From the NCBI GenBank assembly GCA_964600785.1, contig CAZRKH010000082.1:1-64000 (forward strand): DNA of 64,000 nucleotides, given 5' to 3'. Positions 56,117-64,000 of the stretch are shown piece by piece; positions within the stretch are counted from its first letter, which is position 1; every line of letters starts with the position of its first letter. The position numbers were made by a program, and so were the translations under genes. The notes under the pieces were generated by a model. That model did not search any database. It saw only the letters and a list, made by a program, of their open reading frames with translations, and was not told the origin of the DNA. This DNA is from M30B53 sp964600785 (GTDB lineage: Bacteria > Planctomycetota > Planctomycetia > Pirellulales > UBA1268).

Positions 56117-57190
56117 ATGTCCGCCGACGATGCCACCCTTGACGATGCACGGCCCGCCGAGGTGCATGCCTTGGCGATCGCCCGCGAATTGCCGGGCGAG
56201 CGGATCGTCTGCACGAGCCTCGGCTGGGCCCAGGCGGCCAGAACGCTCGCCGCCGACAGGCCCTCCGCCTGCGTCACCGCCTGGTTCCTCGATCTCTACC
56301 GGCTCGAGCGAGCCCGCGAGGCGTCCCTCGCCGATGCGGCCGAACCGACGACTGTCTTCATTTGCACCCCCGACATGCCCCCGGGGCCGTTTGATATCGT
56401 CGTGCTGCCCTTTGCTGTCGATGGTGAGGCGGAGCTGACACGGGACCTGATCCAGCAGGCGATGCAACGGCTGCGGATTGGCGGAAGGCTGGTGGCCGCA
56501 ATCGACAATCCTCGCGACACATGGCTGCGAGAACAGCTTGCGGCCACCGGCGAGCGGGTTCGCGTGAGGCCCGACGAGTCAAGCCGGGCCGCCGGCGTCG
56601 CCTACCTTCTCGAGAAGACCGCCGAGCCGAAGCGGATCCGCGACTTCCGTTGCAGCTTCCGTTTTCGCGACCGGGGTCGTCTGCTCGAGGCGGTCAGCCG
56701 ACCGGGCGTGTTTGCCCACCGCCGGATCGACCCGGCCGCCCGCCACCTGCTCAACGCCGTCGATGTCGCCCCCGGCACCCACGTGCTCGACATCGGCTGT
56801 GGATCCGGCTGCGTCGCGATCGGCATCGCCGCCCGTGACGAGCAGGTCAGGGTGCATGCCATCGATTCGGCCGCCCGGGCGGTCGAGTGCACCCGCGAGG
56901 GCGTGGCCCGCAACGGCCTGGCCAACGTCACCGTGGCCCTGGAGGCGGCCGGCCGCGTGCCCGATCCGGGCAATTACGACCTCGTGCTCGCCAATCCGCC
57001 CTACTACGCCGGCCACCGCATCTCTGAGCGGTTCGTGGAGGCTGCCTGGGAGGCCCTCGCCCCCGGCGGCACGCTGCTGCTGGCCACCAAGAAGCCACGC
57101 TGGTATCGCGAGACGCTGCCGCAGCGGTGGCGGGACGTCGCCGAGGAATACGTCAAAAAGTACCACCTCATCGAGGCGGTACGGCCCTGA
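56117..57190 (+). CDS. RsmC/RlmG-type rRNA methyltransferase
   Basis: 357 aa from the ATG at 56117; a GTG directly precedes it. Two-lobed methyltransferase: the N-terminal lobe is degenerate (DIVVLPFAVDGEAELT; RIGGRLVAAIDN) and the C-terminal lobe is active, with SAM motif VLDIGCGSGCVAIGIA and the NPPYY catalytic tetrad. This matches the guanine-N2 methyltransferases of 16S G1207 or 23S G1835; which site cannot be decided. It is 26 bp after the second M16 gene. Confidence 0.88.
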   Translation: MSADDATLDDARPAEVHALAIARELPGERIVCTSLGWAQAARTLAADRPSACVTAWFLDLYRLERAREASLADAAEPTTVFICTPDMPPGPFDIVVLPFAVDGEAELTRDLIQQAMQRLRIGGRLVAAIDNPRDTWLREQLAATGERVRVRPDESSRAAGVAYLLEKTAEPKRIRDFRCSFRFRDRGRLLEAVSRPGVFAHRRIDPAARHLLNAVDVAPGTHVLDIGCGSGCVAIGIAARDEQVRVHAIDSAARAVECTREGVARNGLANVTVALEAAGRVPDPGNYDLVLANPPYYAGHRISERFVEAAWEALAPGGTLLLATKKPRWYRETLPQRWRDVAEEYVKKYHLIEAVRP

Positions 57191-57326
57191 GCCAACGCCA
57201 GCGAGAAGATCGGCTCAACTTTCGGCCCCTCTCGGCCCGAAATCAGTTTGGCAGCCTTTACCCCACCAGAGAGGGGAATAGCTTTCGCCGGCTGACAGGC
57301 CCTCGGCACGCGGGAGGACGACCTGG

Positions 57327-58724
57327 ATGGAACGGATTACGGATGGTCGAGAACGGTGGCGGGCTCAGCGGCGATGGACTCCGCGGATTTTTGTCGATTG
57401 CACGCAGTCGCTCGAGTGCCGTGTGCGGCAGGGGATTCCCCGGGTCGTTCGCGAGCTGGTGCGGCAGGGGCGGCCGGCTGCGCGTCGTCTCGGTGCCGAA
57501 CTCGTCGCGGTGCGATGGCATGCCGGCAGGTTTTTCCCGGTGGGTCTGCGGGGTGACACGCTGCCGTCGCGATCGTCTCGGGGGGATTGCTCGCTGGGAG
57601 AACGGGCGTGCCGGCGGCTTCGTAAGGCCACGCCGCGGAAGCTTCGCCGAATCATGGGGAAGGCGGTAGAGATCGGGGCGGCGGCGTTGCGACGGGAGAT
57701 CAGGCCCACGGCCGGTGACATTCTGCTGCTGCCCGACTCCACCTGGGACCGCCCGATCTGGGAGGCGGTCGACCGGGCCCGTGACGCCGGTGCGAGCCTG
57801 GGGGTGCTCCAGCACGATTTCATCCCGCTAAATCACCCTGAGCTGGTGCCTGAGGAGACTGTCGGCCGCTTCGCGACCTGGATGAACGAGTCGCTCTCAC
57901 GGGCTGATTTTCTGCTCGCGGTGTCGCAGACGATCGCGGAGGAGGCCCGCGCGGAACTGCTCAAGCTCGGCCGCGGCCACGTCGCCGCCAAGCGTGTCAC
58001 CGTCTGCCCCAATGGAGCCGATTTTCACACCTGCTCCCCACGGTCAGGGCTGCGGCCACAGGTGCTCGCAGCCCTCGCACGGGGCCGGCCTTTCCTCGTC
58101 GTGGGCACGGTCGAGCCGCGGAAAAATCAGGGCCTGCTCGTCGATGCGATCGACCGGGTGCTCGCCGACTGCCCCGATGCCAGCTTCCTGGTGGTGGGAG
58201 CGGTCGGCTGGCGTGGGGAGGAGATCGTACGAAGCATGCGGTCACACGCCGCCTGGGGCCGGTCGCTTCTGCACCATGACGACTTCAGCGACTACGAACT
58301 CGACGCGGCCTACCGGCATGCCAGGGCGGTCGTGGTGCCGTCGCTCGCCGAGGGCTACGGGCTGCCTGTCGTGGAGGCGCTTGCCCGCAACACGCCCGTG
58401 ATTGCCTCTGACCTGCCCGTGCTGCGGGAGGTTGGCGGGAATCGCTGCGACTACTTCGACCCCCACGACCCGGCAAGCCTCGCGGAGCGGTTGCTCGGCC
58501 TCGTTCACCGGCCCCGACCGGTCGCGGCCCCCGATCCGACCGCGGCGATGCCGACCTGGCGGCGAATGGCCCGCCGAGTCGTGGTGGCCGCCGCGGCGGA
58601 GGCGGCTGCGGCGCGGCGTGAGGCGACCGCCCGGAGGAAGGTGTCCGACCGGCCGGACCGCGAACAACGCGGGGTTTTCCCGCTGCGGGTGAGCGTGGCT
58701 TGCCCCGCGCGTCGCGCCGCGTGA
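57327..58724 (+). CDS. GT4-family glycosyltransferase
   Basis: 465 aa from the ATG at 57327 with GGGAGG upstream. GT-B fold with the GT4 donor-binding half: VVGTVEPRKNQGLLVDAIDRVL, the EX7E motif in VVPSLAEGYGLPVVEALARN and IASDLPVLREVGG. The first 110 residues are Arg-rich (DCTQSLECRVRQGIPRVVREL). It transfers a sugar from GDP- or UDP-sugar to a lipid- or glycan-linked acceptor. It is followed by the PEP-CTERM gene, so it may feed the exosortase-dependent surface pathway. Confidence 0.88.
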   Translation: MERITDGRERWRAQRRWTPRIFVDCTQSLECRVRQGIPRVVRELVRQGRPAARRLGAELVAVRWHAGRFFPVGLRGDTLPSRSSRGDCSLGERACRRLRKATPRKLRRIMGKAVEIGAAALRREIRPTAGDILLLPDSTWDRPIWEAVDRARDAGASLGVLQHDFIPLNHPELVPEETVGRFATWMNESLSRADFLLAVSQTIAEEARAELLKLGRGHVAAKRVTVCPNGADFHTCSPRSGLRPQVLAALARGRPFLVVGTVEPRKNQGLLVDAIDRVLADCPDASFLVVGAVGWRGEEIVRSMRSHAAWGRSLLHHDDFSDYELDAAYRHARAVVVPSLAEGYGLPVVEALARNTPVIASDLPVLREVGGNRCDYFDPHDPASLAERLLGLVHRPRPVAAPDPTAAMPTWRRMARRVVVAAAAEAAAARREATARRKVSDRPDREQRGVFPLRVSVACPARRAA

Positions 58725-59001
58725 ATCTTGGTTGTCACGGGGCGGTCAGCCGGGCGCGGGCCCGAGCGACGGCTCCGAGATTGTTTCGGAAGACGGATTG
58801 TCGGGTCGCCCGCCTGCGGAGCCCCGACACGACGTAGGCCGGCGTGAGACGTTCTCCCCACTGGGGCGGGCTCTTGCGGCGGCCTTTTTTGTTGCGCGGT
58901 TGTCGCGTGGTCCCAGGGCCGGGCCGCGTGGATTGGGCAGGGATCGTCAATGTTCACTCATGTTCTCAAAAGCCGTCTGCGGACGGCCCCGGAGGTGTCT
59001 C

Positions 59002-59757
59002 ATGAGTTTCAGCGATCTCGTCGATTGTCTCATAAGCCGGCGTCGGCCTGTTGGCCGCTTCGGCCGAGCCGTGGCTTTTCTCGCCAGCCTGCTCTGCGTC
59101 TTGTCATGTGCCTGGCGGGCCGGCCAGGCGATCGCCGCTCCGGTGTTCACCGTCACCGGCGGCACCACGGTGCTCACGTCGCTGGAAACCTTTCTCTGGG
59201 TGACTCCTCGTTTCAACGGGGATGTTCTGCTCTGGGAGCAGGGCGTGATCGGTCTCTTGGAGCCGGGCAAGGTCTCAATCGAGTATGTCGGGAAGGAAGC
59301 CTTCTATGCCGACAACATCTTCCGCTGGGACGGGATTGACATCTTCTCCACCGGTCCCTCGTCGCCGTTGATCGCAGGCCAGACGGCGGCCACGCCCTTC
59401 CCGCCGTTGCCGCTGGCGACCTACGAGGTGCCGGGCGTCGTGCCGGCCGGGCCGCTGCCGCTGAGCTTCTTCATTTCGGAAACCTCCAAGGCGGTGCCCA
59501 ATGACGGCAACCCCGACATCGCCTACTGGCCGCTCCCCACCGACATCAGCAGCAATCCCTACGACCTCGGCTCGGTGGTCTACGTGATGCTCGATGATGC
59601 AGACCCGGTCGATACCGACCACGACGACATGATCGTCCAGCTCTCGGTGGTCACGCCGCCGGTGCCCGAGCCGAGGTCACTTGGCCTGGCCGTGGTGGGA
59701 ATCCTGCCGCTCGCCGGCTGGATGCTCCACCGACGGCGGGGCCGGCTCAGCGGTTGA
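59002..59757 (+). CDS. PEP-CTERM sorting-domain protein
   Basis: 251 aa from the ATG at 59002 (GGAGGTG 5 bp upstream). A signal peptide (AVAFLASLLCVLSCAWRAG) leads to a beta-rich passenger (VFTVTGGTTVLTSLETFLWV; IEYVGKEAFYADN). The C-terminus (residues 221-251) has VPEPRSLGLAVVG..., a hydrophobic helix and RRRGR, the complete PEP-CTERM signal cut by exosortase. It is a likely substrate of the exosortase at 9544-10617. Its last 11 bp overlap the convergent decarboxylase. Confidence 0.9.
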   Translation: MSFSDLVDCLISRRRPVGRFGRAVAFLASLLCVLSCAWRAGQAIAAPVFTVTGGTTVLTSLETFLWVTPRFNGDVLLWEQGVIGLLEPGKVSIEYVGKEAFYADNIFRWDGIDIFSTGPSSPLIAGQTAATPFPPLPLATYEVPGVVPAGPLPLSFFISETSKAVPNDGNPDIAYWPLPTDISSNPYDLGSVVYVMLDDADPVDTDHDDMIVQLSVVTPPVPEPRSLGLAVVGILPLAGWMLHRRRGRLSG

Positions 59758-60880
59758 CATGCGCGACCTTCGCCGGCGGGAAGCCGTTGAACCAGGTCGA
59801 GCTGGCCGCCGAATAGGCGCCGATATTCTCGCTGTAGAGATAGTCGTCGAGTTGGAGATCGGGCAGCGGCTCGGCTAGGCCGATCGTGTCGAGGGCGTCG
59901 CAGGTCGGCCCGAACACGGCCGAGGGCTCGGTGGCCCCTCGCTTGAAGCTTTTCACCGGGTAGTTGCAATGGTCGAAAATCACGCCGGAATAGGTGTGGT
60001 AGACGCCGTCGTCGATGTAGTAGCACCGCTTCCCTTCGCGAACCGCTTTCCCGATGATCTTCGAGACCGCCGTGCCGGCTGATGCCACGAGGAACCGGCC
60101 CGGCTCGGCGAGGATTTCGATCTCCGGCGGAAAGAGCCGGTCGAGCTCGTGATTGATCCGCCCGGCCAGCTCCGCAAACTTCGGCACGCTGGCGTCGTAG
60201 GCCGCGGGAAAGCCGCCGCCGATGTCGAGCAGCTCGAGTGAAAAGCCGCGCGACTTCGCCTCGGCGAAGATGCCGGCCGAGAGATGGATCGCCTGGATGA
60301 AGTTTTCAGGGTTTGTGCATTGGCTGCCGACGTGAAAGGAAAGCCCCTCCACCGTGAGCCCCTGCTCGTGGGCGAAGGCGATCAGGTCGACCGCCTCCCC
60401 CGGCAGGGCGCCGAACTTGCTCGAGAGTTCGACCATTGACCCGGTGTTGGGCACCCGCAGCCGCAGGGCAAGGCCGGCATGCGGCGCGTGGCGGGCGATC
60501 TTCCGGACCTCCTCCGCGTTGTCGTAGGTGACCAGCGGCTTGTAGCGGTCGAGTTCCCGGAGGGTCTCCACCGGCTTGATCGGGTTGGCGTAGATGATCT
60601 TGTCCCAGATGAAGTCCTGCCGTTGCTTCGCCGGGAGGTGTTCGATGAAACGGTGGACGGTGTGGAACTCCTCCATGCTCGCCACATCAAAGCTGCCGCC
60701 GAGTTCGTAGAAGGTCTGCACGATCGCTGCGTCGGAGTTGACCTTGACCGCGTAGTAGGCCTGCACGCGGGGAAAGTGCCGCCGGAAGAGCCGGTAGTTT
60801 TTCCGCAGTTCGGCGTGATCGACGACAAACAGCGGCGTGCCGTGTTCGCGGGCGAGGGCGAGGAGCGTTTTCTTGTTCAT
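59747..60880 (-). CDS. type III PLP-dependent ornithine/lysine decarboxylase
   Basis: 377 aa. PLP lysine in YAVKVN, SFDVASMEEF, HVGSQCTNPENF, the Gly-rich ELLDIGGGFP, AEPGRFLV and the catalytic Cys in VFGPTCDALDTI. This is the alanine-racemase-fold family (ornithine, lysine, diaminopimelate or carboxynorspermidine decarboxylase). Next to homospermidine synthase, putrescine production from ornithine is the natural reading, though carboxynorspermidine chemistry cannot be excluded. It is 70 bp downstream of the synthase. Confidence 0.88.
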   Translation of the reverse strand: MNKKTLLALAREHGTPLFVVDHAELRKNYRLFRRHFPRVQAYYAVKVNSDAAIVQTFYELGGSFDVASMEEFHTVHRFIEHLPAKQRQDFIWDKIIYANPIKPVETLRELDRYKPLVTYDNAEEVRKIARHAPHAGLALRLRVPNTGSMVELSSKFGALPGEAVDLIAFAHEQGLTVEGLSFHVGSQCTNPENFIQAIHLSAGIFAEAKSRGFSLELLDIGGGFPAAYDASVPKFAELAGRINHELDRLFPPEIEILAEPGRFLVASAGTAVSKIIGKAVREGKRCYYIDDGVYHTYSGVIFDHCNYPVKSFKRGATEPSAVFGPTCDALDTIGLAEPLPDLQLDDYLYSENIGAYSAASSTWFNGFPPAKVAHVNR

Positions 60881-60950
60881 GACGGAGAATTCTAGCTGCT
60901 CGTGGAAAAAGCCCTCCTGGTCCTTCTCCGGAATTTCCCAGCCAGTCCGG

Positions 60951-62411
60951 TCAGTCGTCGCCGTCGGTGATCAGGAAATTCTTGAACTGCCAGGGATCCC
61001 CGAGATCGAACGAGGGGGCCGCGTAGCCCGGGAAGGCCGAGCGGCAGCCCTCCAGAGGCGTCCAGTCGCTGGCGGTCGAGATGAACTTCCCGAGGTAGGG
61101 CTTGGCGATCTCGAGCACGTAGTCGTGGGGCAGGTCGTCGGGCACCAACAGGCCGCGGTCGGGGTGCTCGATCATCCACATGCAGCAGGCCACCACCGAG
61201 ATCGCCACCTGCATCGTGGTCGCATTCTGATGGGGTACCAGCCGCCGCGACTCCTCGATCGAAAGATCGGATCCGCACCACCAGCTCGTCAGCGGATGGC
61301 CCATGATCAGGGCCCCGAGGATGTCGGAGCCGCTGATGATGTCGTCGTACATGATCCGCTCCCGCGGCGGCATCTTGTAGTCGTAGCCACGCAGTTCGTG
61401 GAGCGAGGCGATCGCCGCATCGCAGGGGCAGTAGGCATAGTGCATCGTTGGCCGGTAGACCGCTCGGCCCTGCTCCCAGACCGTGAGATGGTCGGTGATC
61501 GTGAAGGCCTCGCCGTGGCGAACCACCATGCCCAGGATCGGGTAGTCGGGCACCCAGCTCGAGACGAGGGTGTTGATCCCCATCCTTGCCAGACAGATCT
61601 GGTTGCGAGGGCCCGACTCATGCTCGTAGGCGAGCGGCGGCAGCTCTTTTTCGTGGGTTCCCCAGCCGAGCTCGGCGGTGGTCGTGCCCTCCTCGCGGAA
61701 GCCCTCCACGCTCCAGGTGTTGACGAACTCGTCGACCTCCTTGGGACGGTTGGAGATCTGGGTGTCGCGTTCACTGCAGTGAATCACCTTCACTCCCAGC
61801 TCGCAGGCAAGGTGGTTGAAGCTGCGACTGGCGGCATGGGCGGCGATCCGTTCGGCCGCCTCGCCGCTGACCTTCTTTTCGGCCAGGCAGGCCTCGGCAA
61901 TGTCGAGCAGGCCCTGCTTGGTGAAGTGGCTGATCAGACCGGGGTTGGCCCCGTGCTCCACCACGCAGGTCGCCCCGGGGATCTCCCAGCTCTCGCGGAG
62001 CTTCCGCAGGGCCATGTGTCGCCAGTAGAGCGTGAGGTGGGAGGGATGGGTGTCTGGCGGGTGGTTGTAGGGATCCCAGAGTTCGACCGAGGTGTTGATG
62101 TACATCACGCCGTGGTCGTGGCACCAGGCGATGATCTCGCAGGCGTCGATATTCCAGGCGAGGTCGATCACGAGATCACCGGCGGAAACCTGCCGGGAGA
62201 GAATCGAATCGAGGCTCGCGGGGGTGATCTTGTCTTCGAGGAAGTTCACCCCGCGTTCGATCCAGGGGGCCAGGGCCGGTCGGTCAGGCTTGAAGTCGAT
62301 GATCGCGACGCGGGCCGGATCGATGCGAATATGGTCGAGCAGGATGGGGAGGGTGCAGCGGGCGACGGAGCCGAAGCCAATGAGAAAAATACGGTGGTCG
62401 TAGGTGAGCAT
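60951..62411 (-). CDS. hss: homospermidine synthase
   Basis: 486 aa from the ATG at 62411; about 170 upstream codons are open but lack homology. NAD-binding start (HRIFLIGFGSVARCTLPILL), then VIDLAWNIDACEII, CVVEHGANPGLISHF, LGWGTHEKELPPLAYEHESG and PHQNATTMQVAISV, all typical of bacterial homospermidine synthases. It condenses two putrescine (or putrescine and spermidine) via NAD to make homospermidine. The downstream decarboxylase would supply putrescine. Confidence 0.93.
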   Translation of the reverse strand: MLTYDHRIFLIGFGSVARCTLPILLDHIRIDPARVAIIDFKPDRPALAPWIERGVNFLEDKITPASLDSILSRQVSAGDLVIDLAWNIDACEIIAWCHDHGVMYINTSVELWDPYNHPPDTHPSHLTLYWRHMALRKLRESWEIPGATCVVEHGANPGLISHFTKQGLLDIAEACLAEKKVSGEAAERIAAHAASRSFNHLACELGVKVIHCSERDTQISNRPKEVDEFVNTWSVEGFREEGTTTAELGWGTHEKELPPLAYEHESGPRNQICLARMGINTLVSSWVPDYPILGMVVRHGEAFTITDHLTVWEQGRAVYRPTMHYAYCPCDAAIASLHELRGYDYKMPPRERIMYDDIISGSDILGALIMGHPLTSWWCGSDLSIEESRRLVPHQNATTMQVAISVVACCMWMIEHPDRGLLVPDDLPHDYVLEIAKPYLGKFISTASDWTPLEGCRSAFPGYAAPSFDLGDPWQFKNFLITDGDD

Positions 62412-62601
62412 CAGGCCTGCTTGCCGGGGAGAGGAGCGGGGGCGGCCGCGGGAGAGACGCGGCTGAAACGAGCCCGAACCTTCGGGCAAGAACGGAAGTA
62501 TATCGGTCTGTGTCGGCGGTTCCACCGCGGCGGCTGCGGTGTGGTATTGTGCCGCGTCGGGCGATCGGAGCCTTGGCGGACAAAAGCCGGGATTTGCAGC
62601 G

Positions 62602-62982
62602 ATGTCGGGCATCACCCATTGGATTTGGCTGGCGGCGGCGGGAGCCGTCGGTGTGCTCTGCCGTGCCGGGGTGACGGCGGGAATGGTGCGGCTGTGCGGC
62701 GAGGCCTTCCCCTGGGGGCTGACGGCGGTCAATCTGGCCGGGTCGCTCGCCTTCGGGCTGATCGTGGCGGCCACACCGCTGCCCGGTGGTCTTCCGGAGG
62801 GCTTCGAGAAGATCCTGCTGGTGGGGCTGCTCGGCGGCTTCACTACCTTCTCGAGCTTCGCCTTCGACGCGGTGCGGCTCTTCGAGATGGGCCGTCCGGC
62901 AGCGGCCCTGGCGCTCGTGGCGGCCAACAATCTCGGCGGGTTTGCCGCCGCCTGGGCCGGCCTGCGGCTGGGGGGTGGGTAG
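62602..62982 (+). CDS. crcB: fluoride channel FluC/CrcB
   Basis: 126 aa from the ATG at 62602. Four TM helices with family residues GAVGVLCRAGV, NLAGSLAFGLI and GGFTTFSSFAFD (the Phe-box and Thr/Ser that line the pores). It forms dual-topology dimers that expel fluoride. No second crcB is adjacent, so a homodimer is expected. The upstream region was searched by eye for a fluoride riboswitch and none was convincing. Confidence 0.93.
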   Translation: MSGITHWIWLAAAGAVGVLCRAGVTAGMVRLCGEAFPWGLTAVNLAGSLAFGLIVAATPLPGGLPEGFEKILLVGLLGGFTTFSSFAFDAVRLFEMGRPAAALALVAANNLGGFAAAWAGLRLGGG

Positions 62983-63026
62983 CGTTGTTTCCCCTGCGCG
63001 ACGAATCTCGGCGGTAACCCTGCCGG

Positions 63027-64000
63027 TCAGCTCCCGAGATCGAGCGTGATCAGTTTTGGCCGATCGGTGGCTGCCTTGATCTCCGCGATCGCCGCCGAGG
63101 TTTCCTCGGCCTTCTGCAGACTCAGTCGCCGGGGAAAGTTGCGTTCCTCGTTCTCGAAGTAGCTGACCGCCTCCTCGAGCAGCGGAATCGCCCGCTGGGC
63201 GTGGCTGCCGTAGCTCTCGAGCAGCGCCAGGATGGTGGTGATCCGCTTCTGGCTGCCATGCGGCTTCTGGTTTTGCAGGTAGCGGGCGAGCAATTCGATG
63301 CCCTCGCTGACGTGGTGCCTGGCGAAGAGTTCCAGCCCCGCGGTCTGAATCTGGTCGCAAAACATGATGCCGCTGGGGGCCGGGCTGATGATCGCCTCGT
63401 GGATTGCCGGCAGCAGTGGCTCGATTTCCTTGAACGAAAGGTTGTGGTAGACGCTGGTGAACGAGCCACGGGCCCGGCCGTCCTGGTTGCGGAGGCCCGC
63501 GCGAACCGCCGTGACGAGCAGATCCCTGTCGACCCCCTCGAGCGAATTGCCGAGCAGCCCGCCGCGACGGTTGAAGACGGCGAAGGAGAGATAGCGTTGT
63601 TCCATGCCCCGCGGATCGTCCTCGGTCGGGCCGACGGCGAGCCTCTCGAGCAGCTCGGGCACCGCAACCATCGCCGGCTGGCCGATTGCCGCGAGCGCAT
63701 CGGCGGCTTTGACCCGCAGCCACAAGTGATCCGAATGCAGCGTCTCGCGGAGCTTCGGCACCGCTTTTGCAGCGCGTCCGCGGAGCTGCGCGATCGCCTG
63801 GCAGCCCCCGATGCGAGCCTCGAGGGCCGGGTCCTCGAGCAGTTTGATCAGCGGCTCGGCCGGGAAAGTCTTCCGTCGGCCGATCGCCATGGCGGCCCGC
63901 TCGCGGACGACCGGCGACCAGCTGCCAAGCCGTCTCAGCAGTTCATCGGTCTCGAGCCGGTCGTAGTCGGAGTTGCGGTCGTTGTTGCTCCAGCCGCGGC
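63027..64000 (-). CDS. HEAT-repeat protein, N-terminus cut by window edge
   Basis: The frame runs in from the right edge and stops at 63027; about 324 codons are visible. An ATG at 63890 is only internal, since coding-like sequence (RLETDELLRRLGSWSPVVRERAA) continues upstream to the edge. HEAT-type helices repeat: AAMAIGRRKTFPAEPLIKLL, LEARIGGCQAIAQLRGRAAK and LRVKAADALAAIGQPAM. The mid-part (GIMFCDQIQTAGLELF) and end (AIAEIKAATDRPKLI) are more helical bundle. Planctomycetes carry many such proteins; the specific role is unknown. Confidence 0.75.
   Translation of the reverse strand, partial: RGWSNNDRNSDYDRLETDELLRRLGSWSPVVRERAAMAIGRRKTFPAEPLIKLLEDPALEARIGGCQAIAQLRGRAAKAVPKLRETLHSDHLWLRVKAADALAAIGQPAMVAVPELLERLAVGPTEDDPRGMEQRYLSFAVFNRRGGLLGNSLEGVDRDLLVTAVRAGLRNQDGRARGSFTSVYHNLSFKEIEPLLPAIHEAIISPAPSGIMFCDQIQTAGLELFARHHVSEGIELLARYLQNQKPHGSQKRITTILALLESYGSHAQRAIPLLEEAVSYFENEERNFPRRLSLQKAEETSAAIAEIKAATDRPKLITLDLGS

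Noticed and set aside
62500..62601. Fluoride riboswitch before crcB
   Set aside because: GGCGATCGG resembles one element, but the conserved downstream CUGAUG-type segment and pairing were not found.
60837..63017. 726-codon plus-strand frame over homospermidine synthase and crcB
   Set aside because: Homospermidine synthase is unambiguous on the minus strand, and crcB is in another frame.

Overview
The window looks like a chromosomal segment of a high-GC planctomycete (Planctomycetota). This is inferred from several features seen together: an exosortase with an EpsI-like partner and a PEP-CTERM substrate, a free-standing RNA polymerase alpha C-terminal-domain protein, Cys/Pro-rich secreted proteins, HEAT-repeat secreted-type proteins, and homospermidine synthase next to a type III decarboxylase. 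No insertion sequence, phage or CRISPR array was seen. Most gene pairs are tightly packed, with ATGA/GTGA start-stop overlaps.

Layout. 0-9.4 kb is housekeeping and envelope: a truncated secreted protein, a GT-B glycosyltransferase, RdgB, a secreted protein with SPOR-like regions, an XRE-type regulator, YgfZ, a Nudix hydrolase, a YbhN/LPG-synthase-type membrane protein and a prepilin-peptidase homologue that appears to lack part of its catalytic site. 9.5-16.2 kb is an exopolysaccharide/protein-sorting locus: exosortase, Wzz/BY-kinase, EpsI-like protein, then gmd and fcl for GDP-L-fucose. 16.2-26.7 kb carries the alpha-CTD protein, a PcrA/UvrD helicase, a translationally coupled three-gene unit (two arrestin-like proteins, one membrane-bound, plus a small P-loop ATPase) that I do not recognise as a described system, a Cys/Pro-rich secreted protein with a 15-bp minisatellite, PolX, a secreted caspase-like protein and a CHAD protein.

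26.8-41.9 kb is the transcription/translation supercluster on the minus strand, read from high to low coordinates: tRNA-Thr(UGU), tRNA-Tyr, tRNA-Gly, tRNA-Thr(GGU), tuf, tRNA-Trp, secE, nusG, rplK, rplA, rplJ, rplL, rpoB, rpoC, ending in an intrinsic terminator. The tRNA-tuf order is the same as in Escherichia coli. A 12-bp tandem repeat fills the rpoB-rpoC gap, and NusG has a long acidic N-terminal extension.

42.0-45.6 kb is a compact regulatory island: a response regulator/PP2C phosphatase, two DUF2294 (MpsC-like) genes flanking csrA, a divergent third DUF2294 gene, and strong RNA hairpins in the gaps. 45.6-52.5 kb holds a HerA/DUF87-type ATPase coupled to purU, an ECF-like sigma factor, a YbjN-like protein, a WYL-type regulator and a hemerythrin/cytochrome pair. 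52.8-64 kb holds a catalytic plus non-catalytic M16 peptidase pair, an RsmC-type methyltransferase, a GT4 glycosyltransferase, the PEP-CTERM protein (a likely substrate of the exosortase 49 kb away), the two-gene homospermidine pathway, the fluoride channel FluC and a truncated HEAT-repeat protein.
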